Source: a virus. Taken from it: a DNA stretch of 23,272 bases. Where the stretch lies: positions 1 to 23,272 of the IMG/VR virus record IMGVR_UViG_3300033148_004293, one strand, 5' to 3'. This document shows positions 14,965 to 22,191 of the stretch, one piece after another; position 1 is the stretch's first letter, and every line of letters starts with the position of its first letter. The position numbers and the translations under genes are program-made. Under the pieces are notes generated by a model that saw nothing but the letters and a program-made list of their open reading frames with translations, was not told the DNA's origin and did no database searches.

Positions 14965-16152
14965 ATGGGTTATGGTTTAGTAGCTGATGAAGGCAGCGTT
15001 TACGTAGAAAAAGAAGTAACAGAAGGTGAATACGTTGCTGAAACTGAAGGTGCTAGTGCCCTGGAAGTTTTAAGTGACGGTTTAGAATTTACACCTTCAA
15101 AAGAATTACTTGAAAGGAATAATAGAACTGCTACTGTAGAAAAAGTACCTGCTAGGGTAGGTCAAAAGTCTATGGCTGGTTCTATTCCTATTGAATACCG
15201 TGCAGGTTCAGCAGAAGGTGATGCACCTGAAGCTAATGACCTTTATGAAGCCATGTTAGGTGGTAAACGTGTCATCACTTCTACTATTTCTGATACTGGT
15301 CACACAGTATCACGTATTCAGTTAGCTGATGGTGATGGTGCTAAATATAAAATTCATGACATTGTAAAAATTAAAGAATTTGCTGAAAGTGGTGCTGAAG
15401 ATCATGTTAGCCCTATCACTGGTAAGTCTGAAACACCAGGCGATAACTACATTGACCTATTAGTACCAATGGGTGCAGCCCCTTCTGATAATGTAGAAGT
15501 AGCACCAGTTACTATGTATTTTCACCAGTCAGGTGCCCCTACTGTTTCAGTTACAAACTATCTAGGTGGTCAGATTCGTGAAAAAGCTATTGGTATGCGA
15601 GTAACTTCTGCTGAAATTTCTAACTTCAGTACAGGGCAGTTACCACAGGTTACCTTTGCTATGGAAGGTCTGAACTATGAACGTGAAGTAGGTACACCAC
15701 TTTTTGCTTCAGAATTTGATAGCTCACTACCACCTGTAGTACTTTGTTCTAAAATTTACCAGGACGATGTAGAATTAGTACTTAATAACTTTGGTATGAC
15801 CATGACTAACACCCTAGGGTTTTTAACTTCTACGGCTTCATGCCAGGGTAAAATTAGTTCACGTATTACTGAACTAGTTACTACATTTTCAGCTAATCCG
15901 TACATGGAAGATGACGATGTAGAACAGTTTGAAAAATTTGATAAAAACACTGCTTTTAGTATCTTTGGTTCTTCACATAACCCAGGTGCTACTTCTAAAG
16001 ATGAACACTTAGAAATTGTAGCTTTTTATATGCCTAACTGTAGAAGTACTGAAATTACTACAGGTGATGAAGATGGTATTTTAACTGATGCAATTAGTGG
16101 ACAGGCGTATAAGTCTAACGGTAATGATTCGGTATTTCTAGCATTTATCTAA
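14965..16152 (+). CDS. Major tail (tube) protein
   Basis: A 395-aa protein, probably the subunit of the tail tube. The N-terminus (GLVADEGSVYVEKE, LEFTPSKELLERNNRTATVEKVPARVGQKSMAGSI) is the classic tube layout in which a beta hairpin stacks on the next ring, followed by the DLYEAMLGG region. A second half (RVTSAEISNFSTGQLPQV, FAMEGLNYE, ITELVTTFSANPYM) repeats the pattern. The strong AAGGAAGG before the ATG and the terminator 33 bp after the stop fit a highly expressed gene. At 395 aa it is longer than lambda gpV, so it may carry an extra surface domain around residues 110-170. Confidence 0.88.
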   Translation: MGYGLVADEGSVYVEKEVTEGEYVAETEGASALEVLSDGLEFTPSKELLERNNRTATVEKVPARVGQKSMAGSIPIEYRAGSAEGDAPEANDLYEAMLGGKRVITSTISDTGHTVSRIQLADGDGAKYKIHDIVKIKEFAESGAEDHVSPITGKSETPGDNYIDLLVPMGAAPSDNVEVAPVTMYFHQSGAPTVSVTNYLGGQIREKAIGMRVTSAEISNFSTGQLPQVTFAMEGLNYEREVGTPLFASEFDSSLPPVVLCSKIYQDDVELVLNNFGMTMTNTLGFLTSTASCQGKISSRITELVTTFSANPYMEDDDVEQFEKFDKNTAFSIFGSSHNPGATSKDEHLEIVAFYMPNCRSTEITTGDEDGILTDAISGQAYKSNGNDSVFLAFI

Positions 16153-16184
16153 GCTTGTAATAACAATATATTTTTTCTATAGTT

Positions 16185-16216
16185 AAGGGGTACAATTTTA
16201 GTACCCCTTTTACTTT
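16185..16216 (+). terminator. Intrinsic terminator after the tail tube gene
   Basis: AAGGGGTAC (16185-16193) pairs over 9 bp with GTACCCCTT (16201-16209) around a 7-nt AT loop and runs into a T-rich tail. As with the capsid gene, the terminator stands right behind an abundant structural gene while the operon continues 24 bp later without a clear promoter, pointing to tuned read-through. Confidence 0.9.
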
Positions 16217-16232
16217 ATAGGAGAATAACAAA

Positions 16233-16688
16233 ATGGCTATTGTAGTAAGCCCTATGGGCAGAATTTTTAGAATTGAAATTTCACATGAAGAAGAAAAGAT
16301 TAGTTTTGACTTGAAACAATTAGACTATAAAACTAAAGCAAAAATTACATCACTAGTAACTAGTGTAGAAAAAGGGCAGCTTCAAATAGATGCGGCTTTA
16401 CAGGTGTTCTTCAATCTAAAGCATGGTTTAAAAGCCGTGTCAGGGCTAACTGATGAAAATGGTAATGCCTATGCCCTTAAGTTTGAAGATGCTAAAAAGA
16501 CTGAATTAACTGATGACTGTGTAGATGAACTTTTAGCTACTGTACTATCAGATAATCTTCAATATTCAGCCAGGGCTTTATCAGGTTCAGTTATGCCTAC
16601 TGAAATTGTACACCCCCTTACACAGAAAAAAATTGAAGGTGTAGAAGTAATACCCCCTAGTGAACTTAAGGGTGTTACAAAAAAGTAG
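16233..16688 (+). CDS. Tail assembly chaperone, short form (lambda gpG-like)
   Basis: A 151-aa protein. It lies between the tail tube and tape measure genes, where lambda-type phages code the two chaperones that coat the tape measure protein. N-terminal strands (MAIVVSPMGRIFRIEI) are followed by a helical body (LDYKTKAKITSLVTSVEKG, CVDELLATVLSDNL). It ends GVTKK with the last codons ACA AAA AAG TAG. These form the slippery heptamer A AAA AAG in the right phase for -1 slippage, so this ORF is also the first part of a longer fusion protein. AGGAG precedes ATG 16233. Sequence resemblance to known gpG is not obvious; the call rests on position and the frameshift signal. Confidence 0.85.
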   Translation: MAIVVSPMGRIFRIEISHEEEKISFDLKQLDYKTKAKITSLVTSVEKGQLQIDAALQVFFNLKHGLKAVSGLTDENGNAYALKFEDAKKTELTDDCVDELLATVLSDNLQYSARALSGSVMPTEIVHPLTQKKIEGVEVIPPSELKGVTKK

Positions 16689-16744
16689 TAAGCCTCTATG
16701 AAGTGGCTACTATTTGGGACTATGTAAGCTACAGAATAGAGGCT
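16679..16744 (+). promoter_or_regulatory. Programmed -1 ribosomal frameshift signal
   Basis: The heptamer A AAA AAG occupies 16679-16685 in the zero-frame phase A-AAA-AAG, the same as the E. coli dnaX site. The zero-frame stop TAG follows at once (16686-16688). After a 5-nt spacer a stem begins: AGCCTCTAT (16691-16699) pairs perfectly with ATAGAGGCT (16736-16744). Inside, after a 3x3 internal loop of G and A bases, GTGGCT (16703-16708) pairs with AGCTAC (16727-16732), one pair being G-U, around an 18-nt loop. Heptamer, spacer and stem all fit a stimulated -1 shift. Confidence 0.9.
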
Positions 16745-17128
16745 GAAAGTTACTTAACTATCAGTGAAACAGCTATTTTATTGGCTTCTATAGAATCACG
16801 TTTAGACCCTAAAGCGTTTGACTGTGGTACCTGTATAATGCAGTATGGTAAATCAGCAAAAATGCAGGGTAAGTCAGACCGTAAACGTCAATCTAAAGGC
16901 TGCTTTGATCTAAAAACTAAAAGTTACAGGCTAGAAAATATTAGATACAATAACTGTATAGGTAACCACACGGTACCCATTGATTTTATTGTAGATGCTT
17001 TTCTACATTATGAAAAAGGTGGGCTACCATTTGAAGGTACTTTAGGTGACCAGCCAAATAAAATGATAGAAATATTTGACATGTTTCACCGTAGAAGGAA
17101 TGAATTTACAAAAAAGAACGCTAAATAA
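16685..17128 (+). CDS. Tail chaperone extension (T part of a GT-type fusion, via -1 frameshift)
   Basis: After -1 slippage the frame runs GTA GTA AGC CTC TAT GAA and on to 17125, so the fusion 16233-17128 is about 298 aa. The T part reads VVSLYEVATIWDYVSYRIEA and onward. A separate start at GTG 16703 is possible but has no Shine-Dalgarno and lies within the frameshift stem, so I do not favour it. The domain has four cysteines (C41, C44, C67, C85 counted from GTG 16703: CGTC, then SKGCF and NNCIG), perhaps a metal site. It ends in a basic helix (FHRRRNEFTKKNAK). In lambda, gpGT binds the tape measure and recruits tube subunits. Confidence 0.87.
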   Translation, partial: VVSLYEVATIWDYVSYRIEAESYLTISETAILLASIESRLDPKAFDCGTCIMQYGKSAKMQGKSDRKRQSKGCFDLKTKSYRLENIRYNNCIGNHTVPIDFIVDAFLHYEKGGLPFEGTLGDQPNKMIEIFDMFHRRRNEFTKKNAK

Positions 17129-17139
17129 GGAAGTTTAAC

Positions 17140-19545
17140 GTGCCTAATACTATAAGTGTAGCCATTGAGCTAGAAGGTAAAGATGCCTTACGAACCTTAA
17201 CTGCATTAAATAAAGGTGTAAAAGATTTAGGTAAAACAGGTACCCAGTCTATTAAATCAATGGACGTAGCACTAGGTAGTTTTGTGGGTAACTTAGGTGC
17301 CCAGGCTGTACTTAAGTCAGTACAGTTAGTAAGTACTGCTTTTCAAGACGGTGCAAAATCAGCTTTAGATTTTGGTAAAGCTGTAGCAGAAATTAACTCT
17401 ATTGCACCTAGAACTGCGGCTGAAACTTTAGCACTTAAACAGCAGTTAGTAGGGCTGTCTAATGAATTTGGTGGTGAAGCTCAAAAACAGGCACGTGCAT
17501 TTTATAACATTGTATCAGCAGGTGTACAGGGCACGGCAAAGCAGTTAAATGTTTTAGAAACTGCTAATAAAGCAGCCGTGGCAGGGCTAGTAGATATTGA
17601 TACTAGTGCCAGGGTTTTAGTAGCCTCAGTTAATAGTTATGCCCAGTCAGGACTAACAGCCAATGAAGCCAGTGATATATTATTTACTACTGTTAAAGAA
17701 GGTATAACTACTTTCGGTGAATTATCTAGTAGTATAGGTACAGTAGCACCTTTAGCCGCAGCCGCAGGGGTAGAATTTTCTGAACTAGGTGGTACCCTAG
17801 CATTCTTAACTAAATCAGGTGTTAGTACTGCTGAAGCAGCCACAGGTATTAGGGCATTATTAACTTCAATTATTAAACCTGCTGAACAGGCTTCACAGGC
17901 TGCTAAAAAACTAGGTATTGACTTTTCTACAGCAGCCATTAAGCAAAAAGGCTTTGTAAATGTTCTAAAAGAAATTAAAGATGCCACAGGCGGCAGTGAA
18001 GCTGAACTAGCTAAACTATTCCCTAATGTAAGGGCGTTAGGCGCAGCTATTCAAATTACATCAGGTAACTTTGATGACTTTGTTAGAATTTTAGAAAATA
18101 CAGGGGCAGCTACAGGGGCTACTGATAAAGCACTAGCCGTAATTACTGACAGTGCTGCTTTTCAATTTGACAAACTAGTTAACCAACTTAAAAACTTTCC
18201 TACAGCTATACTTACTAATTTTGAAGAACCATTAAGTGATGGTCTAAAAGCCATTAATGAATTTGTAGGCGGTCAGGGTGTCCTACTTCTAGTAGATGCG
18301 GTAGATGGTATTATTAGTGCTTTTCAATTCTTTAATTCAGCAGCCAGTGAAGTAGATCAGTTTTTTAACTTTATTGCCGCAGGGGCTTTGAATACGGCTA
18401 AAGCCTGGAATGAATTTTTATTATCAGTAAACAGTGCTAGACAGGCACTAGCTGAATTTACAGGTGAAAGTGACCATTTAGAAAATCTTAAACAGCAGGA
18501 AGAAGGTTTAAGAAAAAATATTCAAGTGTTAGACCAGGCAGTTATAGCTAACCAGCAGGCTACACTTAAAATTCAAGCTGAAGAAGAAAAACGTTTTAAT
18601 GTAGCTGAAGACTTTAGAAAAAAGATTGAAGCAGGACGTGAAGCACAGGTAGCTGCTGAAGATGCTAGACGTGAAGAACAAAAAGAAAAAGATAAAGAAA
18701 AAGCTGAAAAAGAATTAGAAGCAGCACTAGAAACTGAAACAGTTAAATTTGAAGCTATTCAAGAACTTAAAGCTGCACAACGTGAAGAAGAAAAAGAACT
18801 AGAAGAACAGGCTAAACTAGAAAAAGAATTAGCCCAGGAAGAAGAATTTAAGTTTTTAGCTAAAAACTTAGGTAAAGAACGAACGCTACGTGAACTAAAT
18901 AGAATTAAAAACATTGAAGATGAAGGTAAAAGACAAAAAGAACTTAAGAAACTAAGAGATAAAGCCAGGACAGAAGAAAAAGCTAGTATTTTTTCTTTAC
19001 GTCAGTTTGAAGATTTAAGTAACCGTGAAAAGATAGCTGCGCAGAAGTCTACACTTCAAACTATTTCTACCCTAAGTCAGTCTTCTAATAGTGCCCTTTT
19101 TGCTATTGGTAAAGCTAGTTCACTGGCTTTAGCCGGTATAAATGTGGCTGAAGGTGTTACCAAAGCCCTGGCTGCATTCCCACCACCTTTTAACTTTGCT
19201 GCGGCTGCGGCTGTAGGGGCTGCTGGTGCTATCAATATTGCTAAAATTGCTAGTGCTAAACCGCCTTCTGCTGGTAACTTTCAAAGCGGTGGTATCGTAG
19301 AAGGCTCTAGTCAGTCAGGTGACCAGCTAACTGCTAATGTAAATGGTGGTGAAGCTATATTTAATAGAAGACAGCAGCAAAACCTTTTTAGGGCTGTAGA
19401 CCAGGGTAATTTAGGCGGTGGTAATAATATAACCATCAATAACCCTATGTTCATGAATGAAGAAATGGTAGATGAAACTATTGATTTAATAAATGACCGT
19501 GTAGAATTTGGTAATAAAAGGCTGACAGCCAGTGAGGTAGCATAA
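17140..19545 (+). CDS. Tape measure protein
   Basis: An 801-aa protein that sets tail length and is expelled at infection. Residues 80-340 match the TP901 core (AVAEINSIAP, LSNEFGGEAQKQARAFY, VASVNSYAQSGLTANEASDILF, GVEFSELGGTLAFLTKSGVSTAEAATG). Residues 475-640 are charged coiled coil (EEQKEKDKEKAEKELEAAL). Hydrophobic stretches lie at about 650-705 (ALFAIGKASSLALAGI, FNFAAAAAVGAAGAINIA), likely for membrane insertion. The C-terminus has the usual QSGGIVEG and NGGEAIFN motifs (715-742). At about 1.5 angstrom per residue the tail would be near 120 nm (inferred). Start is GTG 17140 after AAGGAAG. Confidence 0.96.
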   Translation: MPNTISVAIELEGKDALRTLTALNKGVKDLGKTGTQSIKSMDVALGSFVGNLGAQAVLKSVQLVSTAFQDGAKSALDFGKAVAEINSIAPRTAAETLALKQQLVGLSNEFGGEAQKQARAFYNIVSAGVQGTAKQLNVLETANKAAVAGLVDIDTSARVLVASVNSYAQSGLTANEASDILFTTVKEGITTFGELSSSIGTVAPLAAAAGVEFSELGGTLAFLTKSGVSTAEAATGIRALLTSIIKPAEQASQAAKKLGIDFSTAAIKQKGFVNVLKEIKDATGGSEAELAKLFPNVRALGAAIQITSGNFDDFVRILENTGAATGATDKALAVITDSAAFQFDKLVNQLKNFPTAILTNFEEPLSDGLKAINEFVGGQGVLLLVDAVDGIISAFQFFNSAASEVDQFFNFIAAGALNTAKAWNEFLLSVNSARQALAEFTGESDHLENLKQQEEGLRKNIQVLDQAVIANQQATLKIQAEEEKRFNVAEDFRKKIEAGREAQVAAEDARREEQKEKDKEKAEKELEAALETETVKFEAIQELKAAQREEEKELEEQAKLEKELAQEEEFKFLAKNLGKERTLRELNRIKNIEDEGKRQKELKKLRDKARTEEKASIFSLRQFEDLSNREKIAAQKSTLQTISTLSQSSNSALFAIGKASSLALAGINVAEGVTKALAAFPPPFNFAAAAAVGAAGAINIAKIASAKPPSAGNFQSGGIVEGSSQSGDQLTANVNGGEAIFNRRQQQNLFRAVDQGNLGGGNNITINNPMFMNEEMVDETIDLINDRVEFGNKRLTASEVA

Positions 19546-19980
19546 ATGAACTTCAAAGGTAACCAGTCTAGGCACCCACTGTACAGTACTTGGAATGACA
19601 TGAAACGTAGATGCTACGTTGAAAGTAGACCTGAATACATAAATTATGGCGGTAGGGGTATTGAAGTTTGTAATAGATGGTTAGGTGACTTCTGGTTATT
19701 TGTTAAAGACATGGGTAAAAAACCTAAAGGGTATTCACTTGATAGAATTGATAATGACGGTCACTATTGCCCTGAAAATTGTAAATGGTCCAGTAGAAAA
19801 GAACAAAATAAAAATAAAAGAAATGAATATGTAAATACAAAACATAAAAATATTTATAAAGTAAGTACAGGCTATCAAGTAATTTTAACTAAACCTAGAA
19901 GAAAATATATAGGTACTTTTAAGTCATTACTAACTGCTAAAAAAGCACTTAAGGGGGTGTCTTATCAACTTCATTCCTAA
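19546..19980 (+). CDS. HNH-AP2 homing endonuclease
   Basis: A 144-aa free-standing homing endonuclease. HPLYSTWNDMKRRCY (10-24), NYGGRGIEVCNRW (33-45), SLDRIDNDGHYCPENCKW (64-81) and EQNKNKRN (86-93) are the marks of this HNH group. The C-terminal part (NIYKVSTGYQVILTKPRRKY, IGTFKSLLTAKKALKG; 102-136) resembles an AP2 DNA-binding domain. Such enzymes cut phage genomes lacking the insert and so spread. It starts directly after the tape measure stop (TAA then ATG), using GAGG upstream. Its first codons ATG AAC TTC A match the start of the next gene apart from one base, so the ATG and ribosome site probably belonged to the tail gene first. Its 3' end contains AAGGGGGTG, the ribosome site of that next gene. 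Confidence 0.92.
   Translation: MNFKGNQSRHPLYSTWNDMKRRCYVESRPEYINYGGRGIEVCNRWLGDFWLFVKDMGKKPKGYSLDRIDNDGHYCPENCKWSSRKEQNKNKRNEYVNTKHKNIYKVSTGYQVILTKPRRKYIGTFKSLLTAKKALKGVSYQLHS
19549..19966 (+). mobile_element. 418-bp homing endonuclease insertion flanked by AACTTCA repeats
   Basis: AACTTCA occurs at 19549-19555 and again at 19967-19973; including the preceding bases the match is ATGAACTTCA against ATCAACTTCA (9 of 10). Removing the 418 bp between equivalent points joins the tape measure stop to ATG AAC TTC ATT CCT AAA, a normal start for the following tail gene. This reconstructs a plausible pre-insertion junction. The exact borders are inferred. Confidence 0.65.
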
Positions 19981-20371
19981 AATAGAGTACACACAAAGGG
20001 GTACAGGCACCCCTTTAGTTTTAACCTTTGATAGCCCCCCTGAAGGTGACCCCTTTGGTGAAAGTTATAAAGATAATAAAGTAGTTACCAGGTCAAACAA
20101 TGGTACACCACAAACGCAGTTTAACTACACCCTTAAAACATTTGGTGTAGAATTTATTTTTCAATCTGAAAGTGTAAAAGATGATTTTATTACTTTTAGA
20201 CAGACAGCAAAGTATGGTGCTACCTTTAAATATTTTCCTTCTTCTGATGAAGCTGAATATGAAGAATTTACCCTTGACGGTAAGGGTGTAGAAATTAGTA
20301 GACCTATACCAGCAGCCACACCTGGTGAATTTGAATATGACTTTAAACTGTCAATGTCTAGGGTATTCTAA
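19964..20371 (+). CDS. Distal tail-type protein with a non-standard ATC start
   Basis: This open frame codes about 135 aa and has no ATG, GTG or TTG start before a Met five codons from its end. It reads (M)NFIPKIEYTQRGTGTPL, VLTFDSPPEGDPFGE, TPQTQFNYTLKTFGVEFIF, KYGATFKYFPSSDEAEYEEF, and ends EYDFKLSMSRVF. Strand pattern, size and place between the tape measure and a hub-like gene fit a distal tail (Dit-like) protein. The best start is ATC 19964: AAGGGGG ends about 6 nt upstream, and the upstream gene's first codons give ATGAACTTC for the same position. CTG 19934 is the only other near-standard start and has no ribosome site. A base error at 19966 (G read as C) is possible. Its stop overlaps the next ATG by one base (TAATG). 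Confidence 0.8.
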   Translation: MNFIPKIEYTQRGTGTPLVLTFDSPPEGDPFGESYKDNKVVTRSNNGTPQTQFNYTLKTFGVEFIFQSESVKDDFITFRQTAKYGATFKYFPSSDEAEYEEFTLDGKGVEISRPIPAATPGEFEYDFKLSMSRVF

Positions 20372-22179
20372 TGGGTTACAATGATGAAGCCGTAAAAAAA
20401 GATTTAGAACTAAATGTAGTAGTTACTGTAGACGGTGTTCATTATGCCATGAAACAGCCTGACAGTGGTTTAGTAATTGATAGTGATAAATTAGTAGTAG
20501 ATGACCCACGTGTTAATGGTGTCACTATTGACATTAGAAAAGTCAGTACACCTATTGGTACCTTTTCCTTTAAAGTTAAAGAAGATAATGAAGACCCTAA
20601 TATGAGTACTATTATCATGCAGGACGCTACCCAGTGGCTTAAAAAAGAATGTGTGGTTAGAACAGGGTTTTTAACAGGTTCATTTGATATAGCCGATTAT
20701 AAAGAAATAGCTAGGACCAGGGTAAATAGAGTAACTAAAACTAGAAATGGTTATTCTATCAAAACTAAAGAAGTCACTGGTTTAGTAGATGAAGAAGCCC
20801 TAAACATAAACGATAGCCTTCAAACTTTCATGTTAGATACCACCTTAAGTTTAGATGTAACTGATGGTAGTCAGTACCCTAATTCAGGTATTCTAAATAT
20901 TGAAGGTGAATTTATGTCGTACACCAGTAAGACTGATGACACCTTAGAAAATATAACTAGGGGTATTTTTGGTACTACGGCTGAAGAACATGAAGTAGGT
21001 GAAGCTGTATTTTTAGTTACACCAGCCCTACTAACTAACCCTATAGACCTAATGCTTCAGGTAATGCTATCTGACCAGGGTGATAACACTAATGACCCTA
21101 CCTATGATGTATTAAATGGTGGTCTAGGTATTTCACCTGATGATGTAGATATAACTACCTTTGAAGAAATACGTGATGAATTTTTTGTAGGTGAACAGCA
21201 TGATTATTATGTTTATGATAATTCATCTATGCTTAAATTCTTAGAACGTACAGCCTTAACTGCTACAAATACCAGACTTATAACTATTAATGGTAAAATA
21301 AGTTTAGCCCTTTTAGATCAGGTAGACTTTGAAGAAGAAATACCCATACTAGATGAAAGCAGTATTAAAGGTACACCCACCTGGTCACTAGATGAAAATA
21401 AAGTAGTGAACAGAATAGAAGTAAGTTATGACTTCAATCTAGCGACACAAAAATATGAAAGTCTTACGGTTTTTGAAGATGCTGAAAGTATAACTAACTT
21501 TGGGTTAAAGAAGCCGTTAAAACTTAAATTTGAAGGTGTAACTTCAGCTTTAAATGGTGGGGCTATTGTATCTGACCGTGCTAATAGATTACTGGGTAGA
21601 TTATCTACAGCCAGGGGGTCTATAACTGTTAGTTCACATTTTGATGCTTCTACTTTAGATATTGGTGGTAATGTTCAATTAGTTCACAGGTTCTTACCGC
21701 AGCAGGGGGGTACATTAGGTTTTTCAGACAGACTAGAAATTATGAGTAGGTCCATTGACCTAAAAAAAGCTATAGTCAAGACTAAATTAGATTTTACTTC
21801 TTACACAGGTATTAGAATAGCCTTCATAGCTCCTAGCCCTAGAATAACCAATGTTATTAGTAGTAAAAGCGTAGAAGTAGATAATGCAGAATGTCTAAAA
21901 GTAGGGTATTTAATTAAGTTATTTAAAGATGGTCCTATAGTTGACGGTGACCCTACTATAGGCAGCTATTTACCTGATGATATTAACATAATAGAATCTA
22001 TAGTAGGTAATGTAGTGAATTTTACCAGTGACTTTGTGAGTGTTTTAGGTACTGACATTGTTTTAAAAATGGCTGACTATGATGAAGCTAATGAAGAACA
22101 AAAAGCCAGGTATGCCTTTATAGGTGATAATTCAGGCTTCTTCAATGATGGTTCTAAGTCATACCAAATAATCTTTTAA
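20371..22179 (+). CDS. Tail hub / tail tip protein
   Basis: A 602-aa structural protein placed after the distal tail gene, where siphophages code the hub that closes the tail tube. The first 140 residues look like hub beta-barrels (LNVVVTVDGVHYAM, TFSFKVKED, YSIKTKEVTGLVDEEAL). Residues 158-215 form an inserted module seen in several phage tail proteins: LDVTDGSQYPNSGILNIEGE, FMSYTSKTDD, NITRGIFGTTAEEHEVG. From 225 to 480 there is an alpha/beta region (MLKFLERTALTATNTRLITI, NRIEVSYDFN, RANRLLGRLSTARGSITV), as in gp27/Tal-type proteins. I see no lysozyme or peptidase motif. Translation is coupled to the upstream gene. Confidence 0.78.
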   Translation: MGYNDEAVKKDLELNVVVTVDGVHYAMKQPDSGLVIDSDKLVVDDPRVNGVTIDIRKVSTPIGTFSFKVKEDNEDPNMSTIIMQDATQWLKKECVVRTGFLTGSFDIADYKEIARTRVNRVTKTRNGYSIKTKEVTGLVDEEALNINDSLQTFMLDTTLSLDVTDGSQYPNSGILNIEGEFMSYTSKTDDTLENITRGIFGTTAEEHEVGEAVFLVTPALLTNPIDLMLQVMLSDQGDNTNDPTYDVLNGGLGISPDDVDITTFEEIRDEFFVGEQHDYYVYDNSSMLKFLERTALTATNTRLITINGKISLALLDQVDFEEEIPILDESSIKGTPTWSLDENKVVNRIEVSYDFNLATQKYESLTVFEDAESITNFGLKKPLKLKFEGVTSALNGGAIVSDRANRLLGRLSTARGSITVSSHFDASTLDIGGNVQLVHRFLPQQGGTLGFSDRLEIMSRSIDLKKAIVKTKLDFTSYTGIRIAFIAPSPRITNVISSKSVEVDNAECLKVGYLIKLFKDGPIVDGDPTIGSYLPDDINIIESIVGNVVNFTSDFVSVLGTDIVLKMADYDEANEEQKARYAFIGDNSGFFNDGSKSYQIIF

Positions 22180-22191
22180 AGGAATAATATA

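Noticed and set aside
16703-17128. Independent gene starting at GTG 16703
   Set aside because: No Shine-Dalgarno, the start is buried in the predicted frameshift stem, and the frame is open back to the slippery heptamer in exactly the -1 phase.
19951-19966. RF2-like +1 frameshift signal (AGGGGG-TGT-CTT resembles the prfB site AGGGGG-TAT-CTT)
   Set aside because: The phase is wrong: the CTT lies in the frame of the tail gene, not of the HNH gene, and no stop codon follows it. The AAGGGGGTG is better read as a Shine-Dalgarno for ATC 19964.
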